Shown here piece after piece: positions 16,829-28,900 of a DNA stretch of 64,000 nucleotides. How positions within the stretch are numbered: position 1 is the first letter of the stretch; the number at the start of each line of letters is the position of its first letter. Both the position numbers and the translations under genes were made by a program. The notes below the pieces were generated by a model. That model was not told the origin of the DNA. It worked only from the letters and a program-made list of their open reading frames with translations, and made no database searches. The stretch is from Citrobacter youngae ATCC 29220 (GTDB taxonomy: Bacteria; Pseudomonadota; Gammaproteobacteria; Enterobacterales; Enterobacteriaceae): NCBI RefSeq assembly GCF_000155975.1, contig NZ_GG730299.1, positions 1,398,734-1,462,733 on the forward strand. The letters run 5' to 3'.

Positions 16829-18241
16829 ATGAAAAAGACGAAAATTGTTTGCACCATCGGTCCGAAAACCGAATCCGAAGAGATGTTAACCAAAATGCTG
16901 GACGCGGGCATGAACGTCATGCGTCTGAACTTCTCTCATGGCGATTACGCAGAACACGGTCAGCGCATCAAAAACTTGCGCAACGTGATGAGCAAAACCG
17001 GCAAAAAAGCCGCCATTCTGCTCGACACCAAAGGTCCGGAAATCCGTACCATTAAGCTGGAAGGCGGTAACGACGTTTCTCTGAAAGCGGGTCAGACCTT
17101 CACTTTCACCACCGACAAATCCGTTGTGGGTAACAGCGAAATCGTTGCTGTTACTTACGAAGGCTTCACTAAAGACCTGTCCGTTGGCAACACCGTACTG
17201 GTTGACGATGGTCTGATCGGCATGGAAGTTACCGCTATCGAAGGTAACAAAGTTATCTGTAAAGTGCTGAACAACGGCGACCTGGGCGAAAACAAAGGCG
17301 TTAACCTGCCGGGCGTTTCCATCGCGCTGCCAGCGCTGGCTGAAAAAGACAAACAGGACCTGATCTTCGGTTGCGAGCAAGGCGTTGACTTCGTTGCGGC
17401 ATCCTTTATCCGTAAACGTTCTGACGTCGTTGAAATCCGCGAGCACCTGAAGGCGCACGGCGGCGAAAACATCCAGATCATCTCCAAAATCGAAAACCAG
17501 GAAGGCCTGAACAACTTCGACGAAATCCTCGAAGCGTCTGACGGCATCATGGTTGCTCGTGGCGATATGGGCGTTGAGATCCCGGTTGAAGAAGTTATCT
17601 TCGCGCAGAAGATGATCATCGAGAAATGTATCCGCGCTCGTAAAGTCGTTATCACTGCGACCCAGATGCTGGACTCCATGATCAAAAACCCGCGTCCGAC
17701 CCGCGCTGAAGCCGGCGACGTAGCGAACGCCATCCTCGACGGCACCGACGCAGTCATGCTGTCTGGCGAATCCGCTAAAGGTAAATACCCGCTGGAAGCG
17801 GTCACCATCATGGCGACCATCTGCGAACGTACCGACCGCGTAATGACCAGCCGTCTGGACTTCAACAACGACAGCCGCAAACTGCGCATCACCGAAGCCG
17901 TTTGCCGTGGCGCGGTTGAAACTGCAGAAAAACTGGACGCTCCGCTGATCGTCGTCGCTACCCAGGGCGGTAAATCTGCTCGCGCAGTACGTAAATACTT
18001 CCCGGATGCCACCATCCTGGCGCTGACCACCAACGAAACGACCGCGCGTCAGCTGGTGCTGAGCAAAGGCGTTGTAGCGCAGGTTGTTAAAGAAATCAGC
18101 TCTACCGATGATTTCTACCGTCTGGGCAAAGAGGTTGCGCTGGAAAGCGGTCTGGCTCAAAAAGGCGACGTTGTGGTTATGGTTTCCGGCGCGCTGGTTC
18201 CGAGCGGCACCACCAACACCGCATCCGTTCACGTGCTGTAA
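16829..18241 (+). CDS. pykF: Pyruvate kinase I
   Basis: 470 residues, start [19 protein letters not shown], identical in length to E. coli PykF. The active-site elements are present: [13 protein letters not shown] near residue 31, [11 protein letters not shown] (about 69-79), [10 protein letters not shown] with the catalytic Lys, and [12 protein letters not shown]. It converts PEP and ADP to pyruvate and ATP in the cytoplasm and is activated by fructose-1,6-bisphosphate. The ATG is chosen by conservation. It is monocistronic, with a promoter at 16564 and a terminator at 18267. Codon use is strongly biased, fitting high expression. Confidence 0.97.
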   Translation: MKKTKIVCTIGPKTESEEMLTKMLDAGMNVMRLNFSHGDYAEHGQRIKNLRNVMSKTGKKAAILLDTKGPEIRTIKLEGGNDVSLKAGQTFTFTTDKSVVGNSEIVAVTYEGFTKDLSVGNTVLVDDGLIGMEVTAIEGNKVICKVLNNGDLGENKGVNLPGVSIALPALAEKDKQDLIFGCEQGVDFVAASFIRKRSDVVEIREHLKAHGGENIQIISKIENQEGLNNFDEILEASDGIMVARGDMGVEIPVEEVIFAQKMIIEKCIRARKVVITATQMLDSMIKNPRPTRAEAGDVANAILDGTDAVMLSGESAKGKYPLEAVTIMATICERTDRVMTSRLDFNNDSRKLRITEAVCRGAVETAEKLDAPLIVVATQGGKSARAVRKYFPDATILALTTNETTARQLVLSKGVVAQVVKEISSTDDFYRLGKEVALESGLAQKGDVVVMVSGALVPSGTTNTASVHVL

Positions 18242-18266
18242 TAATTCCACCGCGAATTAATTTGCT

Positions 18267-18296
18267 TAAAAAAGCGCCCTCGTGGCGCTTTTTTTA
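18267..18296 (+). terminator. pykF terminator
   Basis: AAAAAAGCGCC-CTCGT-GGCGCTTTTTTT: a stem with an A-tract before and a T-tract after, 26 nt past the pykF stop. It could work on both strands. Confidence 0.88.
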
Positions 18297-18476
18297 TTTT
18301 ATCGATAGCCACAATTAATAAAAAATCAAATCGGATTTCACTATCTAATCCGTGATTATCTAAGATGAATCCGATGGAAGCTTTCTGTTTTAACACGGTT
18401 TTTTAGCCGTTTTTGCCCAATTCGATGCTTCTTTGAGCGAACGATCAAAAATAAGTGCATTCCCATCAAAAAAATA

Positions 18477-18513
18477 TTCTCAACACAAAAAACTTTGTGT
18501 AATACTTGTAACG
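18477..18513 (+). promoter_or_regulatory. lpp promoter
   Basis: The region closely matches the E. coli lpp promoter: -35-like TTCTCA (18477-18482), 17-bp spacer, -10 TAATAC (18500-18505), start at G18513. The leader GCTACATGGAGATTAACTCA is identical to the E. coli mRNA 5' end as I recall it. Confidence 0.85.
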
Positions 18514-18538
18514 CTACATGGAGATTAACTCAATCTAG

Positions 18539-18787
<249 letters not shown>

Positions 18788-18802
18788 TAGTATCTGTGTA
18801 AT

Positions 18803-18834
18803 AAAAATGGCGCACATTGTGCGCCATTTTTTTT
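18803..18834 (+). terminator. lpp terminator, probably shared with ldtE
   Basis: AAAAATGGCGCACA-TTG-TGCGCCATTTTTTTT: strong stem with T-tract on plus and A-tract (T on minus) before it. It lies between convergent lpp and ldtE, so it can serve both. Confidence 0.9.
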
Positions 18835-18855
18835 GCTCTGCATTCTCTTTCCCTG

Positions 18856-19860
18856 CTATTGCGTAGCGCGTACCTCTGCATCCTCCCCCGGCGCGCCATT
18901 TCGCGCAGACTTCACTTCCGCACCCTTGCTAACGACCGAGGCTTGCCCGGCAGTCACGGTGACCGGATAACCGGCACGGCGATACAACGCGCGTTCTACC
19001 AGACTGTTATCGACAGCGTCGTTGTCTTTGAACTGAGTAAAACCGGCTGGCAGCACATACGGCATGGTCTGAACGTTTTGTTCCTCTTCCGGCGACAGCG
19101 GGCGATGCACCTCGACATACCGCATGCCGTTCGGCTCAATCGAATATTTTATCGGCTCATTAATCACCCTGACCGGCGTTCCGGTACGGACCTGAGCAAA
19201 CAGTGCTTTGATGTCCGGCGCGTTCATGCGGATACACCCGGAGCTCACGCGCAGACCGACGCTGTCCGGCGCGCTGGTGCCATGGATCAGGTATTCACCG
19301 TTTCCATGCGCCAGACGCAGCGCAAAGCGCCCTAACGGGTTATTTGGCCCGGCGGGCACGACCGGAGGCAATGTGATGCCACGCTCCAGAGAGCGTTTAC
19401 GGATGCCTGCCGTGGGGGTCCAGGTCGGATTAGGGATTTTCTGCCCGATCCGGGTTTCCATTACCGGGGTTTCCAGTCCCTGCAAACCGATACCAATCGG
19501 GAAGACCTGAACGATATTCTCTCCCGGCGGGTAGTAATACAGACGTAGCTCCGCCAGATTCACAATAATGCCTTCGCGTGGCGCATCGGGCAGCAGTAAT
19601 TGCGAGGGAATAGTAATCAGGGTTCCGGGTTTGGGTACGGGGGCAATAGTATTATTGGCTTCAAGGATCAGCATTGCGGCGGTATCAAACTTACGGGCAA
19701 TCGCCTGTAGGTTTTTATCGCCTTCCTGCACAGTATAAGTTTGATTTTGCCCAACAAGACGGCTGTTCGCCTGGGGCAAGGGATAATCGACCGCCCATGC
19801 GGCCTGAATAGCGCTGTAAGCGCCAATTAGCATTAAGGTAATAACAGACGCGCGTTTCAT
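18856..19860 (-). CDS. ldtE: L,D-transpeptidase LdtE (YnhG)
   Basis: 334 residues from ATG 19860 (an in-frame GTG at 19866 is less likely; 334 is the E. coli length). A signal peptide (1-23, ending AWA) is followed by a LysM domain (about 40-88, [18 protein letters not shown]). The YkuD catalytic domain (about 95-235) has [20 protein letters not shown] with the nucleophilic Cys. It forms 3-3 cross-links in peptidoglycan in the periplasm. It is convergent with lpp and downstream of sufE. Confidence 0.95.
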   Translation of the reverse strand: MKRASVITLMLIGAYSAIQAAWAVDYPLPQANSRLVGQNQTYTVQEGDKNLQAIARKFDTAAMLILEANNTIAPVPKPGTLITIPSQLLLPDAPREGIIVNLAELRLYYYPPGENIVQVFPIGIGLQGLETPVMETRIGQKIPNPTWTPTAGIRKRSLERGITLPPVVPAGPNNPLGRFALRLAHGNGEYLIHGTSAPDSVGLRVSSGCIRMNAPDIKALFAQVRTGTPVRVINEPIKYSIEPNGMRYVEVHRPLSPEEEQNVQTMPYVLPAGFTQFKDNDAVDNSLVERALYRRAGYPVTVTAGQASVVSKGAEVKSARNGAPGEDAEVRATQ

Positions 19861-19882
19861 ACTCACTCACCCCCCTGGCGTT

Positions 19883-19917
19883 CCTGCCGGACGGCGGCGA
19901 GCGCCCTGTCCGGCCTA
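19883..19917. repeat. REP-like palindromic element
   Basis: TGCCGGACGGCGGCGAGCGC followed by CCTGTCCGGCCTAA has REP-type ends (GCCGGA...TCCGGC) between ldtE and sufE. It is a single, partly degenerate unit. Confidence 0.55.
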
Positions 19918-19938
19918 AGAGTCATTGCGTTGCCTTGT

Positions 19939-19972
19939 CTGTCATCTTTCAAGCCTGTGGGAAAGATGACAG
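19939..19972. terminator. 12-bp perfect hairpin downstream of sufE
   Basis: CTGTCATCTTTC (19939-19950) and GAAAGATGACAG (19961-19972) pair perfectly around a 10-nt loop. It sits 11 nt past the sufE stop on the minus strand, so it is likely the 3' end of the suf transcript. The T-rich flank (GTTTTATC) is on the plus strand, so on the suf strand it may stabilise rather than terminate. Confidence 0.5.
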
Positions 19973-19983
19973 GTTTTATCAGT

Positions 19984-20400
19984 TTAGCTAAGAGTTGCAG
20001 CTTTGGTGCGAATAGCCCGAATCATCGCCTCCAGACCTTGTGAACGAGATGGTGTCAGATGCTGCGCCAGCGCCATTTTTTCAAACCACGGACGCACATC
20101 AAAATTCACAATATCCTGGGCCGTCATCCGGTCATACAAAATGAATACCACGGCGATAAGCCCTTTCACAATAGCGGCATCACTGTCGCCTTGTAACGCA
20201 ATAATACCGTCGGCATGCTGGCGCATAACGATCCATACCTGACTTTGACATCCCTGAATGCTATTTGCCGGGCAGCGATCGTTGGCGTCTAATTCAGGCA
20301 GACGCTGGCCCAGCTCAATAATGTACAGGTATTTCTCTTCCCAATTGGCGCAACGCAGAAAATTACGCAACAACTTTTCTTTATCCGGTAGCGCAGCCAT
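19984..20400 (-). CDS. sufE: SufE, cysteine desulfuration acceptor
   Basis: 138 residues. The active Cys51 is in [17 protein letters not shown]. SufE takes persulfide sulfur from SufS and passes it to the SufBCD scaffold for Fe-S cluster assembly under iron starvation or oxidative stress. It is the last gene of sufABCDSE, 12 nt after sufS. The sequence and length agree with the E. coli protein. Confidence 0.95.
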   Translation of the reverse strand: MAALPDKEKLLRNFLRCANWEEKYLYIIELGQRLPELDANDRCPANSIQGCQSQVWIVMRQHADGIIALQGDSDAAIVKGLIAVVFILYDRMTAQDIVNFDVRPWFEKMALAQHLTPSRSQGLEAMIRAIRTKAATLS

Positions 20401-20412
20401 AACGCCTCCCTG

Positions 20413-21633
20413 TTATCCCAGTAAGTGATGAATACGCTTCAGGCCAGTAACCAGGCGATCCACTTCTTCGTGGGTGTTGTACATGGCAATCGACGCCCGA
20501 CACATGGCGGGAACGTTATAGTACGCCATCAGCGGCATAGCGCAGTGATGCCCTGTCCGCACGGCGATCCCATAGTTATCGAGAAAACTACCCACGTCAT
20601 AAGCGTGATGTTTGCCGAGGTTAAAGGCGATCACCCCCAGGCGATTATCCGGCCCGTAAAGCGTCAAATCCGGCACATCCGCCAGCTGTTCCAGCGCATA
20701 GCGCATCATGAATTGCTCATATTCGCTGATTTCAGCCAGCCCCAGCGCGGTGACATACTCAATAGCCGCGCCGAGCCCGATAATGCCCCCGGTGTTAGGG
20801 GTTCCGGCTTCAAAACGCCACGGCGCTTTGGCCCACGTGGTTCCCTGACTCAGGCTCACGGTCGCAATCATCGAACCACCGCCCTCCCACGGCGGCATCT
20901 CCTGCAGCAAAGCGTCTCTGGCATACAGTACGCCGATACCGGTGGGGCCGTAGAGTTTATGCCCGGAAAATACATAGAAATCACAATCCAGCGCCTGCAC
21001 ATCCACGCTGTGGTGCATGACCGCCTGCGCGCCATCAACCAACACCTTCGCACCGTGCTGATGCGCCAGTTCAATCATTTCCGACAATGGGTTTTCGGTG
21101 CCTAAGACGTTTGAAACGTGGGTAATTGCCAGCAGCTGCGTGCGCTCATCAAACAGCGCGGGCAGCGCTTCCAGCTGCAACGTGCCGTCGGTATTGAGCG
21201 GAATGACCCGCAGCTCTGCGCCTACGCGGGCGCACAGCATCTGCCAGGGAACAATATTGGCATGGTGCTCCATTTCGCTGATGATGATGTTATCGCCCGC
21301 CCTGACATTGCTGCTGCCCCAGCTGTTCGCCACCAGGTTGATGCCTTCCGTCGTTCCCCGGACAAACACCAGTTCTTCAGCCGATCGGGCATTAATAAAC
21401 AGCGAAGCCAGCTTGCGCACATTCTCCATTTTCTCCGTGGCCTGGGCGCTTAGCGTATGAATACCACGGTGTACCGCCGCATAGCCATGACGGTAAAATT
21501 CAGCTTCGGCATCAATGACCTGATTAGGTTTTTGCGCACTGGCGGCGCTGTCCAGATAAGCCAGCGGCAAACCGTTCACCTCGCGCGTCAGGACCGGGAA
21601 ATCGGCCCGGACTTTTTCTATGGGAAATGTCAT
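20413..21633 (-). CDS. sufS: SufS, cysteine desulfurase
   Basis: 406 residues, group II cysteine desulfurase using PLP. The PLP lysine is in [11 protein letters not shown], the PLP-contact motif in [11 protein letters not shown], and the catalytic Cys in [12 protein letters not shown] near residue 364. It releases sulfur from cysteine as enzyme-bound persulfide for SufE. The start overlaps the sufD stop by 4 nt. Confidence 0.96.
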   Translation of the reverse strand: MTFPIEKVRADFPVLTREVNGLPLAYLDSAASAQKPNQVIDAEAEFYRHGYAAVHRGIHTLSAQATEKMENVRKLASLFINARSAEELVFVRGTTEGINLVANSWGSSNVRAGDNIIISEMEHHANIVPWQMLCARVGAELRVIPLNTDGTLQLEALPALFDERTQLLAITHVSNVLGTENPLSEMIELAHQHGAKVLVDGAQAVMHHSVDVQALDCDFYVFSGHKLYGPTGIGVLYARDALLQEMPPWEGGGSMIATVSLSQGTTWAKAPWRFEAGTPNTGGIIGLGAAIEYVTALGLAEISEYEQFMMRYALEQLADVPDLTLYGPDNRLGVIAFNLGKHHAYDVGSFLDNYGIAVRTGHHCAMPLMAYYNVPAMCRASIAMYNTHEEVDRLVTGLKRIHHLLG

Positions 21634-22901
21634 GCTACGCCTCCCGGCAGGCGGTGAGCGATCCGCGCCAGAACCAGTTGTTTAAGCGTTTCGTCGCGCA
21701 GGGCTTCCGTCAGCTCCGCGGCAAACGCATAGAGAATCATCTGTTGAGCATCCTGCTGACCGATCCCGCGCGAACGCAGGTAGAACATCTGTTCGTCGTC
21801 AATCCGCCCCACCGTCGCGCCGTGGCTGCATTTCACGTCATCGGCATAAATTTCAAGCTGTGGTTTGGTGTCCACTTCCGCCAGTTTACCGAGCAGTAAA
21901 TTGTTGTTGGTCATCTGACCGTCGGTTTTAATGGCGTGTTGAGCGACGTTGATCAGGCCATTGAATACCGCCCGCCCTTTATCGCTGACAATCGTTTTGT
22001 GCAACTGGCGGCTGTTGCAATACCCCTTGTTGTGCGCAAGCCAGGTTCGGGTGTCACAAACTTCGTTTTTCACCGGCATCGCCAGGCTGTTAAGGCGCAG
22101 CGTGGTATTTTCGCCGTTAAGCTGGGTACTGGTGTTATGGCGCAACACTGCACCACCCAGCAAGAAACTTTGGCTGACCGCCGAGGCATCGGCACTCAAG
22201 TGAATATCATTATGGGCAAAGTGGTGGCTAAGTGGATTCTCAAACGCCAGCTTGATGTGGTGCAAATGCGCATTGGCCGCGACGTTCATCGTTAAGCGCG
22301 CACCGGTAAAATGGCGAAGTTCACTGAGGCTGACATAGTGTTCAATAACGGTGGCTTCTGCGCCTTCCGCCAGCTCCAGATGGTGGCGATAGTGCGCCGT
22401 ATTGACCTCATCGCCCGTCAGTCCCTGGGTTATGTGCAGCAGCAGCAACGGTTTCGCTGGCCGCTGGTTACGCTTGACCAGAATGTGCGTTACGCTGCGG
22501 GACAGGCTTTCGGTCAGATGCAGAAAGACTTCCGGCTGGATAGCCGTCGGCAGCATTTGACGCTCATCATCAACGGTAATGTCAAAGCCGCTACCGTCCA
22601 CGCTGTCGCTGAACATCGGACAAAATTGCCCGTCGACAAACACCAATCGTACCGCATCAATCGCCGGGGCTAACGCGTCACACTGGGCTGACGTTATTGC
22701 GGAGATACTGCTGACGAACCGGCTGTTGGTTAATCCCTCCAGCGGGGTGTATTTCCAGTCCTCATGCTTACGCGTTGGCAGCCCCAGACGCAGCATCTGT
22801 TGCAGATGATGTTGCGCATGGCGCGAACGGGTCTCCCCTTGGGTCTCAAACAGATGGTGCCACTGTTGCAGCACGTTACTGCTGTTCGCTAAGCCAGCCA
22901 T
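21630..22901 (-). CDS. sufD: SufD, Fe-S scaffold complex subunit
   Basis: 423 residues with the SufBD-family beta-helix core; the conserved C-terminal segment reads [20 protein letters not shown] (His in CSHGATVG). It pairs with SufB in the SufBC2D scaffold and helps iron entry. Overlaps sufC by 26 nt at its start and sufS by 4 nt at its end, showing tight translational coupling. Confidence 0.95.
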   Translation of the reverse strand: MAGLANSSNVLQQWHHLFETQGETRSRHAQHHLQQMLRLGLPTRKHEDWKYTPLEGLTNSRFVSSISAITSAQCDALAPAIDAVRLVFVDGQFCPMFSDSVDGSGFDITVDDERQMLPTAIQPEVFLHLTESLSRSVTHILVKRNQRPAKPLLLLHITQGLTGDEVNTAHYRHHLELAEGAEATVIEHYVSLSELRHFTGARLTMNVAANAHLHHIKLAFENPLSHHFAHNDIHLSADASAVSQSFLLGGAVLRHNTSTQLNGENTTLRLNSLAMPVKNEVCDTRTWLAHNKGYCNSRQLHKTIVSDKGRAVFNGLINVAQHAIKTDGQMTNNNLLLGKLAEVDTKPQLEIYADDVKCSHGATVGRIDDEQMFYLRSRGIGQQDAQQMILYAFAAELTEALRDETLKQLVLARIAHRLPGGVA

Positions 22902-23622
22902 ATCCTTGCTCCTCCAGTTGTTTGACCAGCGTGAAATCGCCGGACTTCACAATTCGCCCCTGGTAGAGAACGTGAACATAATCGGGTTTGATATAGTCCA
23001 GGATGCGCTGATAGTGAGTGACGATAATGAATGAGCGTTTCCCGTCGCGCAGCGAGTTCACGCCATCCGCGACGATCTTAAGCGCATCGATATCCAGCCC
23101 GGAGTCTGACTCATCAAGAATGCACAGTTGCGGCTCCAGCACCGCCATTTGCAGAATATCATTACGCTTTTTCTCGCCGCCGGAGAAACCGACGTTTACC
23201 GAGCGCGTCAGTAAGTCTTCCGGCATTTTCAGCAGCGCAATTTTTTCTTCCATCAGATCCTGGAAGTCGAACCTGTCCAGCGACTCTTCGCCACGGTAAC
23301 TCCGTACCGCATTCAGCGCCGTTTGCAGGAAAAACTGATTACTGACGCCGGGGATTTCCACCGGATACTGAAAGGCCATAAAGATCCCTTCACCCGCTCT
23401 GTCTTCCGGCGACAGTTCCAGTAGATCCTTACCGTTAAATTCCACCGTCCCGCCGGTGACTTCGTAGTCATCACGTCCGGCCAGCGTGGCGGAAAGCGTA
23501 CTTTTCCCGGACCCGTTCGGCCCCATAATGGCGTGGACTTCCCCTGGGCGAATCTCAAGGCTCAGCCCACGCAGAATCGCCTTATCTTCGACGCTGACCT
23601 GTAAATCTTTGATGCTTAACAT
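22876..23622 (-). CDS. sufC: SufC, Fe-S assembly ATPase
   Basis: 248-residue ABC-type ATPase without membrane partners. Walker A is GPNGSGKST, the signature is VGFSGGEKKRNDI and Walker B is LCILDESDSGLD. It drives conformational change of the SufBCD scaffold. It lies 16 nt after sufB. Confidence 0.96.
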   Translation of the reverse strand: MLSIKDLQVSVEDKAILRGLSLEIRPGEVHAIMGPNGSGKSTLSATLAGRDDYEVTGGTVEFNGKDLLELSPEDRAGEGIFMAFQYPVEIPGVSNQFFLQTALNAVRSYRGEESLDRFDFQDLMEEKIALLKMPEDLLTRSVNVGFSGGEKKRNDILQMAVLEPQLCILDESDSGLDIDALKIVADGVNSLRDGKRSFIIVTHYQRILDYIKPDYVHVLYQGRIVKSGDFTLVKQLEEQGYGWLSEQQ

Positions 23623-23638
23623 GTGCTTTCCTTAAATT

Positions 23639-25126
23639 TTAACCGACGCTGTGTTCAAGACTTATGGCGAGAAGTTTTTGCGCTTCCACGGCAAATTCCA
23701 GCGGCAGTTCAGAGAACACGTCTTTACAGAAACCGTTGACGATCATCGAAATGGCATCCTCTTCGCTGATGCCGCGTTGCAGGCAGTAAAACAGCTGGTC
23801 TTCACCAATGCGCGAGGTTGTGGCTTCGTGTTCAAGCTGGGCGCTGTTGTTACGGCACTCCACATACGGGAAGGTATGCGCCCCGCAGTCGGCACCGATC
23901 AACATGGAGTCGCATTGGGTATAGTTACGCGCGTTAGTGGCGGCCGGCATGATTTTTACCAGGCCGCGATAGCTGTTCTGACTGTGACCAGCGGAGATCC
24001 CTTTCGAGATGATGGTCGATTTGGTGTTCTTGCCGATGTGGATCATCTTGGTGCCGGTATCCGCTTGCTGATGACCGCTGGTCAGCGCGACGGAGTAGAA
24101 CTCACCGATGGAGTTGTCGCCGCGCAGAATGCAGCTTGGATATTTCCAGGTGATGGCCGAACCGGTTTCCGACTGCGTCCACGACATCTTGCTGTTTTCG
24201 CCTTCGCACAGCGCGCGCTTGGTGACGAAGTTCAAAATGCCTCCGGTGTTGCCATCGCCAGGGAACCAGTTTTGCACCGTCGAATATTTCACTTCGGCAT
24301 CTTTGTGGATGATGACTTCCACCACCGCCGCATGCAGTTGGTAGCTATCGCGCACCGGAGCCGAACAGCCCTCGATATAACTGACGTAGCTGCCCTCATC
24401 CGCGATCAATATTGTGCGTTCAAACTGCCCGGTCTTTTCCGCATTGATACGAAAGTAGGTCGAGAGTTCCATGGGGCAACGTACCCCTTTCGGCACATAG
24501 ATAAAGGTACCGTCAGATGCCACCGCCGCATTCAGCGCGGCAAAGAAATTGTCATTACCCGGAACGACGGTTCCCAGATACTGTTTTACCAGCTCGGGAT
24601 GGTCATGAATCGCCTCACCGAACGAACAGAAAATAATGCCCTGCTCTGCCAGCTTGTCACGGTAGGTGGTGGCTACCGACACCGAGTCAAAAATGGCGTC
24701 GACCGCCACCTCTTTTCCTTCACGGACCGGTACGCCAAGCTGGGCAAATGCGTCTTCAACCTCTTTGCTTAAAAAGGCGTTCGCCCCCGTTTGCTGAACG
24801 GCCCCCGGTTCAGAAGCACAGGTTTCATCACAGTTACCGCAGGACGGCGCAGAGTAATAGCTGTAATCCTGATAATTTAGCTTGTCGTAGTGCGCTTTGA
24901 GCCAGTGCGGCTCTTCCATGGCGAGCCACGCGTTAAACGCGTTCAGGCGAAACTCCAGCATCCAGTCGGGTTCATTACGTTTTGCCGAAATCGCCCGGAC
25001 GACCTCTTCGTTAATGCCCTTCGCCAGCTCGTCGGTTTTCAGTTGGGTGAAGAAGCCCTCTTTATAATTAAGGTGCCCGCCAGCCCAGGTGTTGACATCA
25101 TCAGTTGCTTCAGTATTACGAGACAT
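23639..25126 (-). CDS. sufB: SufB, Fe-S cluster scaffold
   Basis: 495 residues from ATG 25126 (start [19 protein letters not shown], the E. coli start; an upstream in-frame ATG adds 13 unrelated residues overlapping sufA). The N-terminal region has a Cys cluster CGNCDETC. The core contains [17 protein letters not shown] and a C-terminal [20 protein letters not shown]. It assembles nascent clusters with SufC and SufD. It lies 8 nt after sufA. Confidence 0.96.
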   Translation of the reverse strand: MSRNTEATDDVNTWAGGHLNYKEGFFTQLKTDELAKGINEEVVRAISAKRNEPDWMLEFRLNAFNAWLAMEEPHWLKAHYDKLNYQDYSYYSAPSCGNCDETCASEPGAVQQTGANAFLSKEVEDAFAQLGVPVREGKEVAVDAIFDSVSVATTYRDKLAEQGIIFCSFGEAIHDHPELVKQYLGTVVPGNDNFFAALNAAVASDGTFIYVPKGVRCPMELSTYFRINAEKTGQFERTILIADEGSYVSYIEGCSAPVRDSYQLHAAVVEVIIHKDAEVKYSTVQNWFPGDGNTGGILNFVTKRALCEGENSKMSWTQSETGSAITWKYPSCILRGDNSIGEFYSVALTSGHQQADTGTKMIHIGKNTKSTIISKGISAGHSQNSYRGLVKIMPAATNARNYTQCDSMLIGADCGAHTFPYVECRNNSAQLEHEATTSRIGEDQLFYCLQRGISEEDAISMIVNGFCKDVFSELPLEFAVEAQKLLAISLEHSVG

Positions 25127-25134
25127 AGTACCGC

Positions 25135-25503
25135 CTATACCCCAAAACTTTCGCCACAGCCGCATTCGTTCTGGGCTTTCGGGTTATGAAATTTAAATAA
25201 CTGATTTAATCCTTCGCGTACGAAATCGACTTCTGTGCCGTCGATAAACGGCATCGCCTGTAACGGCACATAAAGTCTGGCGCCATCCGTTTCAAACAGC
25301 AGATCGTCCTTTTCCGGCTGGCGGACGGTGTCCAGCACGTAGCCGAATCCCGCGCATCCCGTTTGCTTCACGCCTAAACGCACGCCCATCATGTCGGGTT
25401 GTTTTGCTACCAGCTCACGGATATGCGCCGCAGCCGCTGGTGTTAACGTCAGGCCACGCCATGTGAAATCGTCCGGGTTAAATGTTCCTGAATGCAGTTC
25501 CAT
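25135..25503 (-). CDS. sufA: SufA, A-type Fe-S carrier
   Basis: 122 residues with the three A-type cluster ligands: Cys50 ([10 protein letters not shown]), Cys114 and Cys116 (NECGCGES). It receives clusters from SufBCD and delivers them to apoproteins. It is first in the operon, 45 nt downstream of a Fur box. Confidence 0.96.
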   Translation of the reverse strand: MELHSGTFNPDDFTWRGLTLTPAAAAHIRELVAKQPDMMGVRLGVKQTGCAGFGYVLDTVRQPEKDDLLFETDGARLYVPLQAMPFIDGTEVDFVREGLNQLFKFHNPKAQNECGCGESFGV

Positions 25504-25548
25504 AGGTTTACCTCGAGTCGTAAGCTATCAAGCTATAACACCATGTTA

Positions 25549-25567
25549 GTGATAATGATTATCACTT
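25549..25567 (-). promoter_or_regulatory. Fur box of the suf operon
   Basis: GTGATAATGATTATCACTT is a near-perfect Fur palindrome located 45 bp before sufA. It implies iron repression, as in E. coli, where OxyR, IscR and IHF also act upstream; I could not place those sites. Confidence 0.88.
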
Positions 25568-25867
25568 CAACCCCTCAACAGCAGGGGCATTCGGGTTAAT
25601 CGCCTTTTTTGGCTACTTTTAATAAGCATAGACCCTGCTGCGCGGGTTATCAGAGATGGATTATTTTCTTCAACGTATTGATTAATAATAGATTATGAAA
25701 ATCTAATCGTTCAGAGAGGTTAAAATCCAAAAGATGTATAGGTAATACCTATTTAAGAGATTGGTTTTAAAAGCTGAGTAAAATCATGCGATTATAGCAT
25801 AATCAGGAACTTAATATTTGCCTGTGAGAAAACGCATTGATCTACAGGCATATTATTACGTTAACAA
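25568..25867. other. AT-rich region upstream of sufA
   Basis: 300 bp without an ORF. It should hold the distal suf regulatory sites (OxyR and IHF in E. coli) and is the junction where the autotransporter island begins. AGGTATTACCTAT-like symmetry occurs near 25740-25752 (GTAGGTATT/AATACCTA type). No RNA gene is identifiable. Confidence 0.45.
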
Positions 25868-25897
25868 ATAAAAAAGCGGTAAGTATAAACTTACCGC
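25868..25897 (-). terminator. Autotransporter gene terminator
   Basis: GCGGTAAGT (25876-25884) and ACTTACCGC (25889-25897) form a perfect 9-bp stem with a 4-nt loop; on the minus strand it is followed by TTTTTTAT. It starts 11 nt past the autotransporter stop. Confidence 0.9.
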
Positions 25898-25908
25898 CCT
25901 TTAACTAA

Positions 25909-28900
25909 TTACCAGTTAACCCGAATACCCAGGTTGCCAGCAAAACCATGCATATTACCTTCAAAGTCATGCTGATATTTCATATCTGCATATAACGATG
26001 CGTTTTTAGTAATATCACCGGTAAAGCCACCGCCCACTTCATACCATTGGTCTGAATAATCTTGATTAAATTTCACCGAGCTCACCGTTACATCTGGTGA
26101 ACGACCAATATTGGTCAGGACATTTGCCGTTAAATATGGATGAGCGTTAGATGTTTTAACGCTATCATAGCCCAGACGTCCTCCGATACGAGCAAGGCCC
26201 GAGTTATCAGACGTTGATTTAACGTAGGCTACGCCATCGTTTGTCGCATCTAAGTGAAGGTATTGGTACATCAGTTGAACTTGAGGTTCCAGATATAACC
26301 CGTTGGTATATTTGAATGGTTTTCCTGCCTCTACGGATAAAGTTACACCATCACCATCCTGAGTAGCATCACTACCGTAAATGCTATTATATTCATTACG
26401 ATAGTGAGTATACTGAGCCACAGTATCTACATATACGTCATTTGAAAAATATGAGGTGTAATAAGCCCCTACGCCGTAACCTTTTGAGTTGATCTTACCT
26501 GTCGTTGTCGATCTGCCTTGATACATTCCACGAACAGAATCTTTAGCAGACGTGCTAACTTGTCCGAAAGTAGCAAATACGCCACTATGCACTCTGGTGC
26601 CATCTTCATCAAAGTTGTTATAAAGATCGCCGCCAAGCTGAGCAAACCAGGTATCGGCGTCATAGTTAAAACGATCTGCATTAGATTTTGTTTCACCGCC
26701 GCCAATACGTCCCCAGGCCCCCTGAGGCATATTACTTTCTTTCTTAATATTTTCCTGCTCACCGACCCTTTCATGCAAAGTGCCAACGGTCTGATAGCCA
26801 TACATCCGGTTTAAGTACGGGGCGATAACGTAACCAGGTACTGATGGGTTATATGATGGTTCCGATGTTGGGGCCGGAGTCGGATTTGGTGTCGGCTCCG
26901 GGGTTGGGTTTGGCGTCGGATTTGGCGTCGGCTCTGGGGTTGGATTCGGCGTCGGCTCCTCGGTCGGTTCTGGGGTAGGCTCTAAAGTCGAGCGCAAATA
27001 CCATCCATTTCCGGATTGGCCGCCGTTATACGCCAGGTATTCATAAGCGCCTGCGACAACAGGTTTTGATAGCGTTACCGAGCTCGTATCCTGACCACTG
27101 ATAGAAGCAAGCTTAATGCCATCGTTTACCGTAAGGGCACCCGTTCCACCAATCTGGTTGATATTAATCTTATGGCTACCCGCGGCATCACCATTAACGA
27201 CAATTTTGTCAGTAACGGTATTCGCGTCACCCTCATTAAGAACAGTATTAAAGTTTATCGTTCCATTATTTCCAGAGAAAGAATTCGTCGTGATGGTCTT
27301 AACATCATTAACGCTACTGCTTTGAAAGTTAATCAAAGCACTATTTAAGGTGATAGCCGCAGAATTCGAATCTCCCGTCACATTCCACTGGCTTCCATTG
27401 GCAATGTTCAGATTCGTCATATCAACAGCTTTACCTGTCCAGACAGAGCCATTGTTAAGCGAAAGCGAAGCCGTTGATGATGAGGTATTAATTGCATCAC
27501 CCGACACAACAGAATTAGCATCAGCATTGACTTCTAACGCCGCTGCCCCCGTGTTTTGAATAAACACGCCGTTATTAACGGTGGAGTTAACCTCATTTAA
27601 CTGGATGGTTCCATTGCCTTCTATAGCATAGATAGACTCACCGGCAAGAGATGATAATTCACCGCCAGTCATTGAAAGCGTCGACACGCCGCGATTCTGC
27701 AAAATTGCCGGGCTTTGGATGCTATTAGTCGTATTGACTGTTGTATTAGTAAGAACGACATCCCCTCCCTCAAGAGAAACACCTGGCGAATAGTTACCTT
27801 TCGTCTCTAACGCACTATCCGTGACGTTAATCTTGCCGCCAGACACCGCCCGTACCGCCGCTGAAATATGGCTCTCGGTAAGTATATTTGAGTTACTAAT
27901 ATTGGCGATGGCGCCATCCCTCGTCATAACGCCTGCAGCGGATGAATTTTTTGTGTTTATATTACTATCAACAACGTTCAGGGTAGCCCCTTCTTTTATC
28001 GCGTATGCACCAAGCGCCCCCACTCCAGCAGTTGAAATTTTAGTATTGGTGAGCGAGATGCTTGTCGGATTATTCAAATCACCGCTGCCATCTACATAGG
28101 CGCCATGAATGTTCGCACCTGTCGTGTTGATATTTATGGCATCTGTACCCTGGATTGAGACACTGCTTCCGGATGCAGCATAAATCGCAGATGTTGTGAA
28201 GATGGATGATGATGAATTCTTTTCGATGGTGCCAGTACCTGACAATGTGATTGTACTGCTGTCTGTAGCAGATATAGCAGAAGCATCATCGCCAGTACTC
28301 ACAATATTGAACCGATCGCGAACGTCAACGTTACTATTATCTTGAGCAACTATCGCTGAAGAACCACTTCCGGTGGAATTAACACTTAACAGACCCTGTG
28401 AGCTAACGTTGCCTGAACTCGTGGCATAGATGCCAAAAGATTCGTCGCCTGTCGTGTTGATTGATACTCCATTGAGCTGTGAATCACCGCCAGCGATAAC
28501 TGAAATACCGTTTGCAGTCGCCCCACTGGTCGCAATGGATGAATTTTGTATCACACCTGTGCTATTGCTGCCGAGGAACTTAATACCATCGGCATCTGTC
28601 CCGGAGGTCGTTACGGTCGAGTCACTAAGTAAAAAATCATCCCCAACAAATACCCCATTTGCATTTGCACCCGATGTGGCGATAGCTAAGTTGCTGCCAT
28701 GGACGGAAGTCCCCACTCCGTTAGCATCCATTGAGATACCATGCGCAGTATCGCCAACCGTTTTAATATTTAATTTAGAGGATGAGGTGCCATTAAGCTC
28801 GATACTGGCCCCATTTGATGCATTCACCGCAGACGAATTGACTCCTCCACCAGAAGGTAAAAGAGAGGATGTCTGAATCAAGCCTCCGGCATTAACAATT

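Noticed and set aside
16886-18250. Minus-strand ORF of 454 codons opposite pykF
   Set aside because: It is the antisense shadow of a highly biased gene; composition is Phe/Gln/Asn/His-rich and no family is recognisable.
23651-24772. 373-codon plus-strand ORF opposite sufB
   Set aside because: Antisense shadow of sufB; the minus-strand product is unmistakable and uninterrupted.
26518-26814. Plus-strand ORFs opposite the autotransporter (26518-28876)
   Set aside because: Repeat-driven open frames antisense to the passenger and barrel; rich in Ser/Pro/Val without motif.
26870-26985. Possible CRISPR array
   Set aside because: The repeats are short, contiguous and in frame, coding the Pro-rich linker; there are no spacers and no cas genes.
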